64,000 nt of DNA from Heterohyrax brucei (lineage: Eukaryota > Chordata > Mammalia > Hyracoidea > Procaviidae), in contig CM053152.1 of assembly GCA_028571685.1 (NCBI GenBank), forward strand, positions 23,816,001 through 23,880,000. The letters are read 5' to 3'. Under the pieces are notes generated by a model. That model saw nothing but the letters and a program-made list of their open reading frames with translations, was not told the DNA's origin and ran no database searches. This document shows, piece by piece, positions 36,593-47,048 of this stretch. Position 1 is the stretch's first letter; each line of letters starts with the position of its first letter. The translations under genes were made by a program, and so were the position numbers.

Positions 36593-37153
36593 TGAGAACT
36601 GACAGTTCAGTTCATGAGCTCATCCTAGAAAAAGTGCTATGTAACTCATTGCAGAATATCACTATGGTCACCTTGGAAGTACTGCTCTTGGGAAGCTATG
36701 CACCGATGCCAGTGCCTAGTGCAACCTTCAAAGCAACTTTGGAACTCTTTTTCTGGAATGGCCATCTGAGCTATCATTGTATTACCCTTAATGCCCTCAA
36801 TGTCATCAAAATGTCTTCCTTTCAATATTTCCTTTATCTTCAGGTAAAGAAAAAACTCTTTGGGGCCAGATACAGTGAGTAGGGAGGGTGTTCCAATATG
36901 GTTATTTGTTTGCTGGCTGAAAAATTCCCTCACAGACAACTATACAGTTAAGTTCACAAAATTGCCACCATGCCACTGTATACAATGGCCATTCCAGAAA
37001 GAGTCCCCAAATTGCTTTGAAGGCTAGACTAGGTGCTGGTGTCGGTGCATAGCTTCCCAAAGGCAGTACTTTGAAGATGACTGCAGTGATACTCAGCAAA
37101 GAGGACAGTAGCACTTAGAACAACTAGGTTCGCAGACTTAATTGTCGAACCCC
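36593..37153 (-). mobile_element. Palindromic mariner-type DNA transposon inside RTE
   Basis: 561 bp flanked by TA on both sides (36591-36592 and 37154-37155), as expected for Tc1/mariner. On the minus strand 36646-36939 encodes a mariner transposase C-terminus (GPKEFFLYLKIKEILKGRHF, then IPEKEFQSCFEG and HWHRCIASQ), including the remnant of the catalytic-domain end. The outer ~150 bp at each end are inverted copies of one another, both containing gggaagctatgcaccga and ttctggaatggcc, so the 3' coding part is present twice in opposite orientations. No full transposase; non-autonomous. Confidence 0.85.
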
Positions 37154-37381
37154 TATATTCAATTTTCTTCTCCAACACCACAATTCAAAGGTATTAATTG
37201 TTTGGTCTTACTTATTCATTGTACAACTTTCACATGTGTATGAGACAATTGAATTGAAACACTATGGCTTGATGTCTTCATGATGATATTTCTGATTTTT
37301 AACACTTTAAAGAGATATTTTTCAGCAGATTTGTCCAATGTGGTGTGTCTTTTGATTTCCTGACTTCTGCTTCCATGGGTG

Positions 37382-37849
37382 TCAGCTAATACTGTTGTAA
37401 CAGAAATACTGCAAGTAGATAGCTTTAACAAAGACAAATGTATTTTCTTGCAGAAAAGTAGGCTCCATATTAATGGCATTAGCTCCAGGGGAAGTCTTTC
37501 TCTGTTGCCTCTGAAGGAGAGTCCTTGTTGTTAGCATTACCCTGGACCGGAGCTTCTGATGTCCGGGTACCTTTGGTCCAAAGACGTCCTCTGCTCTTGG
37601 CACTGCTTCTGTCCTCATGGTATGAGGTCCTCAATTCTCTGCTTTCTTGCCCTTTCTTTATATCCCAAGAGATTAACTCAAGGCATAACATAAGTCTTGC
37701 CTCAGTAACAAAGCCACTGTCTATCTTCCCTCAATAATGTCATAGAGGCAGGATTTACAGCATATAGGAAAACCACAAAATACTAGGAATCATGGCCTAG
37801 CCAAATTGCTACACACGTTTTTAGGGGACATAATTCAATCCATGAAAAT
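37382..37849 (-). mobile_element. ERVL/MaLR-like solo LTR inside RTE
   Basis: Same LTR family as 35069: gtaacagaaatactgcaagt, agctccaggggaagtctttc, aatcatggcctagccaaatt, ataattcaatccatga. Flanked by gggtg (37377-37381) and gagtg (37850-37854), a likely 5-bp target duplication; RTE sequence resumes after it. Confidence 0.82.
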
Positions 37850-39134
37850 GAGTGTTGATTATGGATTCCAGTAAAATGAAATTGTTGACAATTTCAGTCT
37901 TTTCTCTGTTCATCATGATGTTGCTTATTGGATGTTCTCCATTTGTGAGGATTTCTGTATTTTTTATGTTGAGGTGTAATCCATATTGAAGGCTGTGGTC
38001 TTTGATATTCATCATCAAGTCCTCATCACTTTCAGGAAGCAAGGTTATGTCATCTGCATAACTCAAGTTGTTAATGAGTCTTTCTCCAATCTTGATGCTC
38101 AGTTCTTCACATAGTCCAGCTTCTCAGATTATTTGCTTGGCATACAGACTGAATAACTGTGGTAAAAGGATATAGCTCTGACACACACTATATCTGATTT
38201 TAAGCCATGCAGTGTCCCCTTATTCAGTATGAACAACTGTGTCTTGATCCATGTCCAGATTCCTTATGAGCACAATGAAGTATTTGGAATTCCCATTCTT
38301 CATAATGCTGTCTACAATTTGTTATGATCCACACAGTTGAATGCCTTTGCACAGTTAGTAAAACACAGGTAACCGTCTTTGTGGTAATCTCTGATTTCAA
38401 CCAGTATCTGTCTGATATCAACAGTGATATCCCTCATTCCATCTCCTCTTCTGAATCTTGCTTTAATTTCTGGAGATTCCTGTTGCAGTCATTTTTGAAT
38501 GATCTTCAGCAAAATTTTACTTGTGTGTGATATAAATGATATTGTTTGAACCTTTCCACATTCAGTTGGCTTGGCTTTCTTGAGAAAAGGAATAAATATA
38601 GATCTCTTTTAGTAGGTTGGACAGGTAGGTGTCTTCCCAATTTCTTAGCATAGACAAGTTAGCACTTGCAGCACTACATCCGTAGGCTGAAACACCCAGT
38701 TGGAGTTCTGCCGATTTCTGGAGCCTTGTTTTTCACCAATGTCTTCAGTGCGGCCTGGATCTCTTCCACCAGTGTCGTTGGTTCCTGGTCACATGTCACT
38801 TCCAGAAATGATTGAATGTTGACTAGTTCTTTCTGGTACAATGACTCTATATTCCTTCCATCTTTTTTTGCTATTTCCAGCATTATGTAATATTTTCCCC
38901 ATAGAACTTTTCATTATTGCAACTTGACTTGATTTTTTTCTTCAATTCTTTCAACTTGAGAAATGCTGAGTATTTTTTTCTTCTTTTGGTTTTCTATCTT
39001 CAGGTCTTTGTACATACCATTGTTACACTTCACTTTGTATTTTATTGCCCTCACTTTATTTTAGCTCTTTTATTTCATCATTTCTTCCTTTTGCTTTAGC
39101 TATCCTGTGTTCAAGAGCCAGTTTCAGAAGTCTC

Positions 39135-39571
39135 TTTTTTTTATTTATTGTGATTAAGTGAAAGTATACAATCCAAATCAATTTTTCATGCCCACCTTTA
39201 TGCAGCTCCTTCTGCTCTCCTTGCCCCGTGACAACACACTCCTTCTTTTCATTCTATACTTGTCATAGCCTTTTAACAAGCTCTTGTCCCCTCCTCTACA
39301 CCCTCATCTCTCCCATCTAGAAAGAGACCAGTAGGGCAGCATCCTATAAAATACATAGAACCATAAAGTACACACACTATATGGTCACATTGTGTCTCCG
39401 AGTCCAGTCCATTTTGTCCAAAGAGTTGACCTCTGTAGTGTTTTCTGGTCAGGGCGAGCAGCATGTCCAGGGGCCATGCTCTCAGAGGATCTCCCAGGAC
39501 TTTGGGTCATCAGTTGTGGTCTTTTAGTAGAGCTCTTGAACTGCACCCCTCTGTTTCTCGTGTTGCCACTG
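39135..39571 (-). mobile_element. L1 LINE 3' end inside RTE
   Basis: Antisense L1 3' UTR (ttatttattgtgattaagtg to ctgtttctcgtgttgccact). Flanked by tcagaagtctc (39124-39134) and tcagagtctc (39572-39581), an imperfect target duplication; RTE sequence continues on the far side. Confidence 0.88.
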
Positions 39572-39709
39572 TCAGAGTCTCTTCTGACATTCATTTTGAT
39601 CTTTTCTTTCTTTCATGTCTTTTTAATGACTTCTTGCTTTATTCATATAGGTGTGTGTATATATTTTGTGTGCATGTATGTAGTAGGTACAGTATAATTA
39701 ATTTGCCAG

Positions 39710-39820
39710 CACTTAGAACTGTCCCATAGGGTTTCCAAGAAGTGACGGGTGGTTTCAAACCGATGAACTTTTGCTTAAAGTGGACTGAGCTGTTAACTAG
39801 TTTGCTATGAGGACTCTCAC
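39710..39820 (-). mobile_element. AfroSINE fragment
   Basis: Antisense body and head only: agaactgtcccatagggttt, ggtttcaaaccgatgaactt, gttaactagtttgctatgag. Confidence 0.72.
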
Positions 39821-39835
39821 CAACTAGGATTAAGG

Positions 39836-39995
39836 GATATATATATCCCTTAATATATCCCCTTAGGGATATGTGTGTGTGTAAGTGTGTGTATATATAT
39901 ATATATAAACCATATATATGTGTGTGTATGTATATATACGGTTTATATATATATGGTTTATATATATATATATATATACATACACACACACACAT
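39836..39995. repeat. TA/TG/CA microsatellite with inverted symmetry
   Basis: Blocks of (TA)n, (TG)n and (CA)n around ataaaccatatatatg and cggtttatatatatatggtt. ggtttatata/tatataaacc and gtgtgtatgtatatata/tatatacatacacac pairs make it partly self-complementary. Confidence 0.88.
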
Positions 39996-40162
39996 AAACC
40001 AAAAACAAACCCACTGCTGTTGAGTCAATTCTGACTCATAGCAACCCTATAGGACAGAGTAGAACTGCCTAATAGAGTTTCCAAGGAGTGGCTGGTGGGT
40101 TTGAATTGCCAACCTTTTGGTTAGCAGATGTAGCACTTAACCACTACGCCACTGGGGTTTCC
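39996..40162 (-). mobile_element. AfroSINE, full-length well-preserved copy
   Basis: Antisense: aaaccaaaaacaaacccact tail, actcatagcaaccctatagg, gagtttccaaggagtggctg body, acttaaccactacgccactg and gggtttcc head. One of the least diverged copies in the window. Confidence 0.93.
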
Positions 40163-40228
40163 ACACACACATACATGCATACATGCACACATGTGCGCAC
40201 GCATGCACACACACACATACATATGTCT
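40163..40228. repeat. CA/TACA-type microsatellite
   Basis: acacacacatacatgcatac, acacatgtgcgcacgcatgc and acacacacatacata blocks directly after the SINE head. Confidence 0.88.
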
Positions 40229-40245
40229 GTCTCTTGCTCTCTCTA

Positions 40246-41400
40246 ATTTTGTGATTCAGTGAAAGTTTACGATCCAAGTCAATTTGCCATGTAAAACCCT
40301 GAAGCCATGCTCCTATGTAACTCTATCTGCTCTCCTCACCTTGTGAGAGCATGCTCCTCCTTTCTACTCTGTACTTCTAGTATTCATTCAGCCAATACTT
40401 GTCCACTCCTCTCCACCCACCTCTCTCACTTCTAGAGAGGAATTGCTCAGATAGCCTCACATATATAGTGAAGAAAAGAAGTATACACACTGCCTGCATC
40501 ACTCTGTATTTTATAGTCTAGTATGATTTTTTATCTAAATAGTTGGCTTAGTACTAGGCAGTAGCAAGTCCAGGAGCCATGTTCTCAGAGGACCCTCCAG
40601 GACGTCAGAGCATCAAGTCTGGTTTTTCAATAGAGTTCTGTGTCTGCACTCCCCTTTTTGTCATGCTACATCAAAGACTCTCTGTTGTGTTTCCTGTCAT
40701 GGCAGTCTTTGGTGGTGGCCGGGCACCATCTGGTTCTGGTCTCATACTGATGCAGTCTCCCAATCATATGTACCCTTCTCTTTCCTGGGCTCATATTTTC
40801 CTCATGTCTTTGATGTTCTTGGTTTTGGTTTGCTGTAGGTGGGTTGGGACCAATTGATATTCTTTAGATGCTAGCTTGCTGGCTTTTAAGACCTAAGGGA
40901 TATATATTTTTTGATATTTATTGATATACTTTGTAGATTGTTTATGGTTTATGATGAATTTTGCTGTATGGTCTATTTTATGAGGTTAGTATTGCCATTG
41001 CTATTCTTTTCAGTTACTGTTTGTTTGACATCGTTTTTCCATTCTTTAATTTTTAATATATTTGTGTCATTGTATCTAAGGTGTGTCTCTTGTAGATAGC
41101 ATATTGATTATTGATGGGCCATTTTAAAAAGTCCATTCTGCTAACTCTATATCTCTTTATAGGTGCATTTAAGCCATTTACATTTAGTGTGGTTGTTGAT
41201 AGGTATGAGTTTATTGCTGTCATATTGCTGTGCTTTTTTTGTGGTGCTGACATTTTCTTTGTTTCTCTTATTTTATTGTGCTGCATTCCTTTTATTTGTG
41301 GATTTTATTTTCATTTATGTGTACATATTTTACCACATTGAAAATATGTTACATGTATGTTATAAATATGTTATATGTATTTTACCACATTGAAAAATTG
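40246..41400 (-). mobile_element. Internally deleted L1 LINE
   Basis: Antisense. 40246-40896 is L1 3' UTR (gtgattcagtgaaagtttac to cttgctggcttttaagacct). At about 40897 it jumps directly into the 5' part of ORF2: on the minus strand 41053-41286 reads INSYLSTTTLNVNGLNAPIK and IYKRHTL, the start of the L1 endonuclease domain. RT and the C-terminal domain are missing, about 3 kb of the element. Confidence 0.82.
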
Positions 41401-41706
41401 TTTAAAAGACTACTTTATATCTCTACCTAATACATCATCAACAACATGGAGAGCCAATCACAAATCAACTTTTCTTAGTCAGTTTTTAATCCCCAAAAGT
41501 TTATTTGATAATGTACAACTTTGCCTTTGCTATTCTACTTATAGTGACTCCATAACCTACCACTTTCTAGTTTCATAAAGAATCCTTGTTTCCATCAGTA
41601 AATTTCAATTGTTACTCAGACTTGCTCTGAAGTATTTTGAGTGGTCAAAGAGTAAGCAGAACTAACTGATAATAGGTAATTACTTAAAAGGCTTATAGTC
41701 GGGAAT

Positions 41707-41915
41707 GAGGAGGCTTGGTGGCATGACAGTTAAGTAACTGACTACTAACAGAAAGGCTGAGGGTTCAAACCCACCCAGCAACTTCTCAGATGAAAGAGTT
41801 GGTGATCTACTTTCGTAAGGATTGCAGCCAAGAAAATCCCGTGGGATGGTTCTGCTTTGTCATATGGGATCCCATGAGTTGAAATTTGACTCTGTGAAGC
41901 CCAGCAACAATAGTC
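41707..41915 (+). mobile_element. AfroSINE, diverged long form
   Basis: Sense: gaggcttggtggcatgacag head, gagggttcaaacccacccag box B region, gatctactttcgtaaggatt body, cccatgagttgaaatttgac 3' end. Confidence 0.8.
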
Positions 41916-42739
41916 TGGAATTATCAAGCAGAAGAGAATAACTTTGGACTTGTCGATTTAGCTGCCCTGAGCCAGAACCTGAACCCACTCTGGACCCCAC
42001 TTGCTCCAACTCACAGGGAGGTTTTCAATTTGCAAGTCTCAGAGGAGATTTGCTGCTTAGCATAGTACTTGGCAGTTATCCACTGCAAGCTACACAGCCC
42101 TGGTGGCAATCCATAAAACATATAGCTTGCAGTGCAAATGGAATCGGAAAAGGCAACATGTAGACCCACAAATACTCTGCTGGGGAACCTCAGCAGAGTT
42201 CTGGGAACAAAAATGGGAGGGGAAGATTTTAAAGTGGATGTCCTGTCTGATAGGTGCTGTGAGATGAGAGATGAGTGACGGGCTCAATGGGGTTCTTGAA
42301 ATAGGCTGGGTGGCAGACTCATAGAACAGGGGGGCATTTATTCTCTGGTATTTCTCTACCTGCTTCTAGAGCTTCGATGTCTAACCTCCATACTGCTTCA
42401 AGGGTTCACTCATTACCTTGGAACCAGATGAGGCTAAATAGAGAGGCTCCCCTCAGAGCCCACTGAGGTTATTTCATTTACTTATTTGGACTTTTAGTGG
42501 CTAGAAGTACCACTTTGGAAAACCAGTACACTCAAATAACTCTCCAAATATAATTAGCCCCTTGCCCCCCGCCTCCCTGTGATGGAGTTTTTGAGTATTT
42601 GGAAATAATACAGTTTGTAACTTCTATGACAACTTTCCCCACGATGAAACAAGTCAAATGTGAGTACCTGTTAGGTGCCACGACATAGCTAATGTGCTAA
42701 TGCTCAGTGAGCAGGGTACTCATGGGCTCAGGGTATTGA
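41916..42739. other. Intronic sequence, nothing recognised
   Basis: A short inverted motif (cttgcagtg near 42126 and cactgcaag near 42080) is visible, otherwise no recognised structure. Confidence 0.45.
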
Positions 42740-42870
42740 GAACTATGTGATGTAGGCTGGCTCCTTAACTACTTGAAACCACTTTCCTCAGCTGTAAAGT
42801 GGGCTTAATAATGCTGCTTAATTATGCTGCATTTTGTTGTGAGGACTAAGGGAGAAGTTAGCGACATGCT
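42740..42870 (+). mobile_element. MIR SINE
   Basis: Sense 3' half: actttcctcagctgtaaagt, gggcttaataatgctgctta, tgttgtgaggactaagggag. Interrupted at its 3' side by a mariner. Confidence 0.72.
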
Positions 42871-42872
42871 TA

Positions 42873-43412
42873 CAAGGTCTGACAAGTAAGTCTATGACTA
42901 CATACCTTATTGCTAGTATCACTATGAACACATTTGAAGTACCCCCCCTTGGGAAGCTATGCACCAGTGCCAGTGCCTAGTCCACCCTTCAGAGCAATTT
43001 TGGAACTCTTTCTGGAATGGCCATTGTACACAGTGGCATGGTGGCAAGTTCATGAACTTAAGTGTATAGTTGTCTGTGAGGGAGTTTTTAACCAGTAAAC
43101 AAATAACCGTATTAGAATATCTACCCTGCTTACCTGATCTGGCCCCCAATGATTTTTTCTTTACCTGAAGATAAAGGAAATATTGAAAGGAAGACATTTT
43201 GATGACATTCAGGACACTGAGGGTAAGACAATAACAGCTCTGACGGTCATTCCAGAAAAAGAGTTCCAAAGTTGTTTTGAAGAGTGGACTGGCTGCTGGT
43301 GTTGGTGTATGGCTTCCCAAGGGGAGTACTTTGACAGTGACCATAGTGATATTCAGCAATGAGCATGTAACGCTTTTTCTAGGATGAGTTCCTGAACTTA
43401 ATTGGTGGCCCT
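42873..43412 (+). mobile_element. Second copy of the palindromic mariner-type transposon
   Basis: 540 bp with TA at both borders (42871-42872, 43413-43414). Same architecture as 36593-37153 but opposite orientation. The + strand encodes a broken transposase C-terminus (DLAPNDFFF, then KEILKGRHFDDI, then IPEKEFQSCFE), with a frameshift after DFFF. The left ~150 bp are an inverted copy of the right end (gggaagctatgcaccagtgc against gtatggcttcccaagg). Confidence 0.83.
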
Positions 43413-43414
43413 TA

Positions 43415-44069
43415 ATTATTAAATCGTAAACTACGGTGAAAATAATTTGTGGAGATGAGTGAGTGTGCTATAATTATGAGGTTTGATGGAAAAGATTCTC
43501 TTGAATTATTCTGATATCCAAGAATGTTTCACTTACACCCTGTTCTAGCCATGTTCCTAAGAGTAATCTTACTTTAATGTGATGTGAAAGATGTGCAAAC
43601 AGTTTTAAGGGAAATATATTTGTTCCAATTTTCCAAACTGGGAGTTCTTAGATTTCTTATGAATTCCTTCACTATGTAACAACAGAATATGACTTTGAAA
43701 ATTATTGCACTTTTCTTTATGTATTGCTTTGTGGTTTTCACAGTACTTCATAATTCCTAATCAGTTTTTCTTCATGAGAATAGATCAAGTTTTCCAAGTT
43801 TTAGTTGACAGTCTGGGGGTGTTTACCTAAACCCAGGTGAGCAATATTTTCAAGATCAAAGAACAAATGTTTGACTGGGACACAACTTGCTGAACTTCAA
43901 ATTTTCAGTATTTGGTGTGAAAACTCTTCCTTCTGAAATAAGCTAGAGGGCTTCTTGGTGTAAAGAGTAAATCACTATGACCTAGAACAACGGTTAATAG
44001 TATGGTTTGAGAGCCCGTGAGGGTTTCCAAAGCTTTTCTGAATGCTTTCCTGCTCTCCGTGCTTACCAC
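43415..44069. other. Intronic sequence, possible extension of a hAT element
   Basis: AT-rich. Lies directly 5' of a recognisable hAT fragment and may be its older internal part, but I cannot demonstrate this. Confidence 0.4.
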
Positions 44070-44330
44070 CTGTTTATGTGAGGCCGGATTTTGTTTAAGT
44101 GCTCCAACCAAAATAGCATGTTGCAGCACATTAATGCAAAAGCAACTGTGGAACTCTAGTTCTCTCTTCTTAAGCCAAATATTTAAAGAGATTTCCAAAA
44201 ATATGTAAAGCAATGCTACTATTCTCACCAAGTTTTTTGCTTTGTGATATAAGTAATTTTTCATAAAAATATTACTTTTGGCAATATGTAACACATTTAT
44301 TATTGTTATTTTAAATGAGTTAATTAAAAT
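44070..44330 (+). mobile_element. hAT-Charlie-type transposon 3' portion
   Basis: gtgaggccggattttgttta, ccaaccaaaatagcatgttg, taaagagatttccaaaaata, tttttcataaaaatattact and tattattgttattttaaatg follow the order of the 3' part of a widespread mammalian hAT-Charlie element. Truncated by an AfroSINE. The 173-aa open frame on the minus strand (43905-44426) is antisense to it and not a gene. Confidence 0.65.
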
Positions 44331-44515
44331 TTTGAATCTATTCCATCTCATAGCAACCCTATAGGAAAGAGTAGGTGTCATAGGGTTTCCAAGGCTGAAA
44401 CTCTCTGTGGAAGAAGACTGCCACATCTTTCTACTATGGAGAGCTGGTGGTTTTAAACTATTGTCCTTTTGGTTAGCAGCAGAGCACTGCAGTCACTATG
44501 CTACCAGAGCTCTTC
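44331..44515 (-). mobile_element. AfroSINE, variant with extra body segment
   Basis: Antisense: tagcaaccctataggaaaga, tagggtttccaaggctgaaa, then ggaagaagactgccacatct (extra segment), ccttttggttagcagcagag and gctaccagagctctt head. Confidence 0.8.
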
Positions 44516-44828
44516 CATCTTTAGAAAATCACTGTAGGTCTTTTACCTGGAGGTTAGAAGATGTGGAGTGGGAATCATCCTTTCTAACACAGTGACATAG
44601 ATTGTTTAATGACTGTGTTTAGTGTCACGCAAGTCTCTTCTGGAGGTAAGTTTTGAGGGAAAGGGATACAATAGACTTCAGGGAGTCCTGGGAGCCCACC
44701 ATGAAAGGTACCTTGGGGTTCAAGAGTGAGAGGATGAAGAAAGCAGTGCCAAAGCCCCACTGCCTCTCTGTCACACTTGTTGTGGGCCTCATCCTTGGGG
44801 GGTACAAATGGTTGACATACTCAGCTGC

Positions 44829-45850
44829 TATCTTAGTCATCTAGTGCTGCTATAACAGAAGTATCACAAGTGGCTGGCTTTGGTAAATAAAATTTTATTC
44901 TCTCACAGTCTAGCAGACTGGAAGTCCAAATTCAGGGCATCAGCTTCAAGGGAAGGCTTTATTTCTGTTGGCTGTAGAAGAAGGGCCTTGTTATCAGTCT
45001 TCCCTTGGTCTAGTTGCTTCTCAGGATGGGAAACTCAGGTCCGAAGTATGTGCCATTTTCTGGAGCTTTTTTCGTGGTGGTGTGAAGACCCCATGTCTCT
45101 CTGCTCATTCATTCTCTCATATCTCAAAAGAGACTGGCTCAAGATACAACCCAATCTTGTAGATTGAATCCTGCCTCATTAACACAGCTGCCACAAACCC
45201 ATCTCCTCAACATCATAAAGATAGGATTTAAAACACTTAAAAAAATCACATCAGATGACAAAATGATGGGCAGTCACACAATACTAGGAATCATGGTTTC
45301 ATGGATTGAATTGTTTCCCCCCAAAGGTGCTTGTAGCTGTTTGATTAGGCCATGATTCCTGGTACTGTGTGATATTTCTATATACTATAAACCCTGCCTC
45401 TGTGATGTTAATGAGGAAGGATGGGTGGTAGTTGTGTTGGTGAGGAAGGCCTCCAAAGTATAAGATTGTATTGTGCCTTAAGGCAATCTCTTAGGATGTA
45501 AAGGAAAGGCAGGGAAGCAGAGAGCTGGGGATCTCATACCACTAAGAAGCAGTGCTGGGAGCAGAGCACGTCCTTCAGAAAGAATCCAGGGCTCACATGT
45601 CTCGGAAGCCACCAGTCCAGGGGAAGATTGACGACAAGGACTTTCCTGCAAATCCAACAGAGAAAGAATTCCTCTGGAGCGGACAGCCTGCATTTTGACT
45701 TGTAGCCTACCAGACTGTGACAGAATAAAATTTCTCTTTGTAAAGCCATCCACTTGTGGTATTTCTGTTGTAGCAGCACTAGATAACTAAGACCCATGGC
45801 CCAGCCAGAGTGATGCCCCTATTTTGGGGGACACAGTTCAATCAATGACA
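44829..45850 (-). mobile_element. ERVL/MaLR-like LTR, split by a second LTR
   Basis: Antisense LTR in two pieces, 44829-45296 (tcttagtcatctagtgctgc to atactaggaatcatgg) and 45795-45850 (catggcccagccagagtg to gacacagttcaatcaatgac). The gap holds a sense LTR of the same family. Confidence 0.85.
45297..45794 (+). mobile_element. ERVL/MaLR-like solo LTR nested in another LTR
   Basis: 498-bp sense LTR: tttcatggattgaattgttt start, gttaatgaggaaggatgggt, ttcctctggagcggacagcc, polyadenylation signal in acagaataaaatttctcttt, end gcactagataactaagacc. Flanked by an exact 5-bp duplication catgg (45292-45296 and 45795-45799), typical of ERVL-class integration. TG/CA terminal bases have decayed. Confidence 0.88.
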
Positions 45851-45852
45851 TA

Positions 45853-46027
45853 TACTAACCAAAAGACTGAAGGTTTAAGTCTACTCAAAGATACCCTGGA
45901 AGAAAGGCCTGGCTAGCTGCTTCCAAAGAATCAGCTATTGAGAACCCTGGGGGCACAATCCTCCGGTGACACACATAGGGTCATCATGAGTCAGAACTGA
46001 CTTGATAGCAACTGAGTCTCTGGGTTT
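45853..46027 (+). mobile_element. AfroSINE, 5'-truncated
   Basis: Sense: ctaaccaaaagactgaaggt, ggaagaaaggcctggctagc, aatcagctattgagaaccct, catgagtcagaactgacttg. Confidence 0.82.
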
Positions 46028-46414
46028 AGGGCCATGGGCAAAAGAGTGATAAGGGTGAATAAGAAAATAAGAGGGAAAGTCATCAGGAAAAGACGAGGAC
46101 AGTGGAAATGGTGTCAGGGAAGGAAGTACTACAAGTCCACCAAACAGCTGTTCAAGTCTCAGCTTGGCGGCTGTGATTTCACCAGTGCCTGGAAGCAGGG
46201 ATCACCGCACTCCTGCACTATTGGCCCCTGGTCCTGATAGCATATACTTACTGTATTGCTTGACATTGGAATTCTCTGCATGTACAGCCTGCTGCTGTGT
46301 AGGCAGTTGAAATTTAAGGGGATATTGGCTAAGATATAAAGAAGATGGTGATTAAGATATAGATCTGGTGGAAAAAGAAAAATTATTTTGGTTTTGAATG
46401 TAGTAAGCTGAAGA
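46028..46414. other. Intronic sequence, nothing recognised
   Basis: Purine-rich stretch at 46035-46130. The 67-aa frame at 46034 is Lys/Arg-rich because of this composition; no domain seen. Confidence 0.5.
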
Positions 46415-46915
46415 GACTACCTAGTCATCTGCTGTTCTGCTGTAACAGAAATATCACAAACGGATGGGTTTCCGAAGAGAAATTTTATTCTGTCACAGTC
46501 CGGAGGCTACAAGTCAAAATTCAGGGCATCAGCTCCAGGAGAAGTCCTTCTCTTTTGGCTCTGGAGGAAGGTCTTTGCTGTCAGTCTTCCCCTGGACTGG
46601 CAGTTTCTGCAGCACAGGGACCCTTGGTTCTTTCCAAAGGACACACTCTGCTCCTGGCATTGCTTCTTAATGGTGTGAGGTCCCCACCTCTCTGGCTGCT
46701 TGCCTTTCCTGTATGTTCCAAGAGATTGTCTCAAGGCACAATGCAGTCTTATACATTGAGTCCTTCCCGACCAATACAACCGCCACCCATCTTCCCTCAT
46801 TAACAGCACAGAGGCAGGTTTTATAGCATATAGGAATATCACACAGTACCAGGAATCGAGGGCTAGTCAAATAACTGCACACGTTTTCTGAGGGGAAACA
46901 GTTCAACTCATGACA
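46415..46915 (-). mobile_element. ERVL/MaLR-like solo LTR
   Basis: Antisense: tctgctgttctgctgtaaca, gagaaattttattctgtcac, gatctcc/agctccaggagaagtcctt, ttccctcattaacagcacag, acagttcaactcatgaca. The fourth LTR locus of this family before the LAMA3 exons, 330 bp upstream of the first one. Confidence 0.83.
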
Positions 46916-47048
46916 GAGGCTATACCAGGTAGTGATGTCCAGTAGTCAGTCAGAATGAAGGATCTGGCTTTTGGGAGACAGTGTGTAGCTAGATAAGTTG
47001 CACTGGGAATCAGCATTACACAGAAGTGGTCCAAGCTGTGGACAGATG

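Larger units (their letters stand above)
36280..39652 (-). mobile_element. RTE (BovB-like) LINE, split into four pieces by three insertions
   Basis: Antisense RTE in four colinear pieces: 36280-36592 (3' end and ORF end), 37154-37381, 37850-39134 (RT) and 39572-39652. On the minus strand 37821-38066 reads SYADDITLLPESDEDL with the catalytic YADD box, followed by SLQYGLHLNI and the E-I-L-T motif. 38674-38883 covers the region before the RT (VNIQSFLEV, LKTLVKNKAPEIGRTPTGC). 38224-38421 covers the segment around WILAES/FDCVDH equivalents. Interruptions are a mariner (36593-37153), an LTR (37382-37849) and an L1 3' end (39135-39571). The 5' half with the endonuclease is absent and the frame is broken. 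Confidence 0.9.

Noticed and set aside
36646..36939. Intact 97-aa mariner transposase frame as a possible domesticated gene
   Set aside because: It covers only the C-terminal tail, lies inside a palindromic element within another transposon, and has a decayed second copy; no sign of selection.
39639..40028. 129-aa Tyr/Ile-rich minus-strand frame
   Set aside because: It is a translation of the TA/CA microsatellite.
43905..44426. 173-aa minus-strand open frame, the longest in the window
   Set aside because: It is antisense to a hAT remnant and runs through a SINE; no domain and no splice logic.
46034..46237. Lys/Arg-rich 67-aa frame resembling a basic peptide
   Set aside because: Explained by a purine-rich DNA stretch; no start context or homologue recognised.
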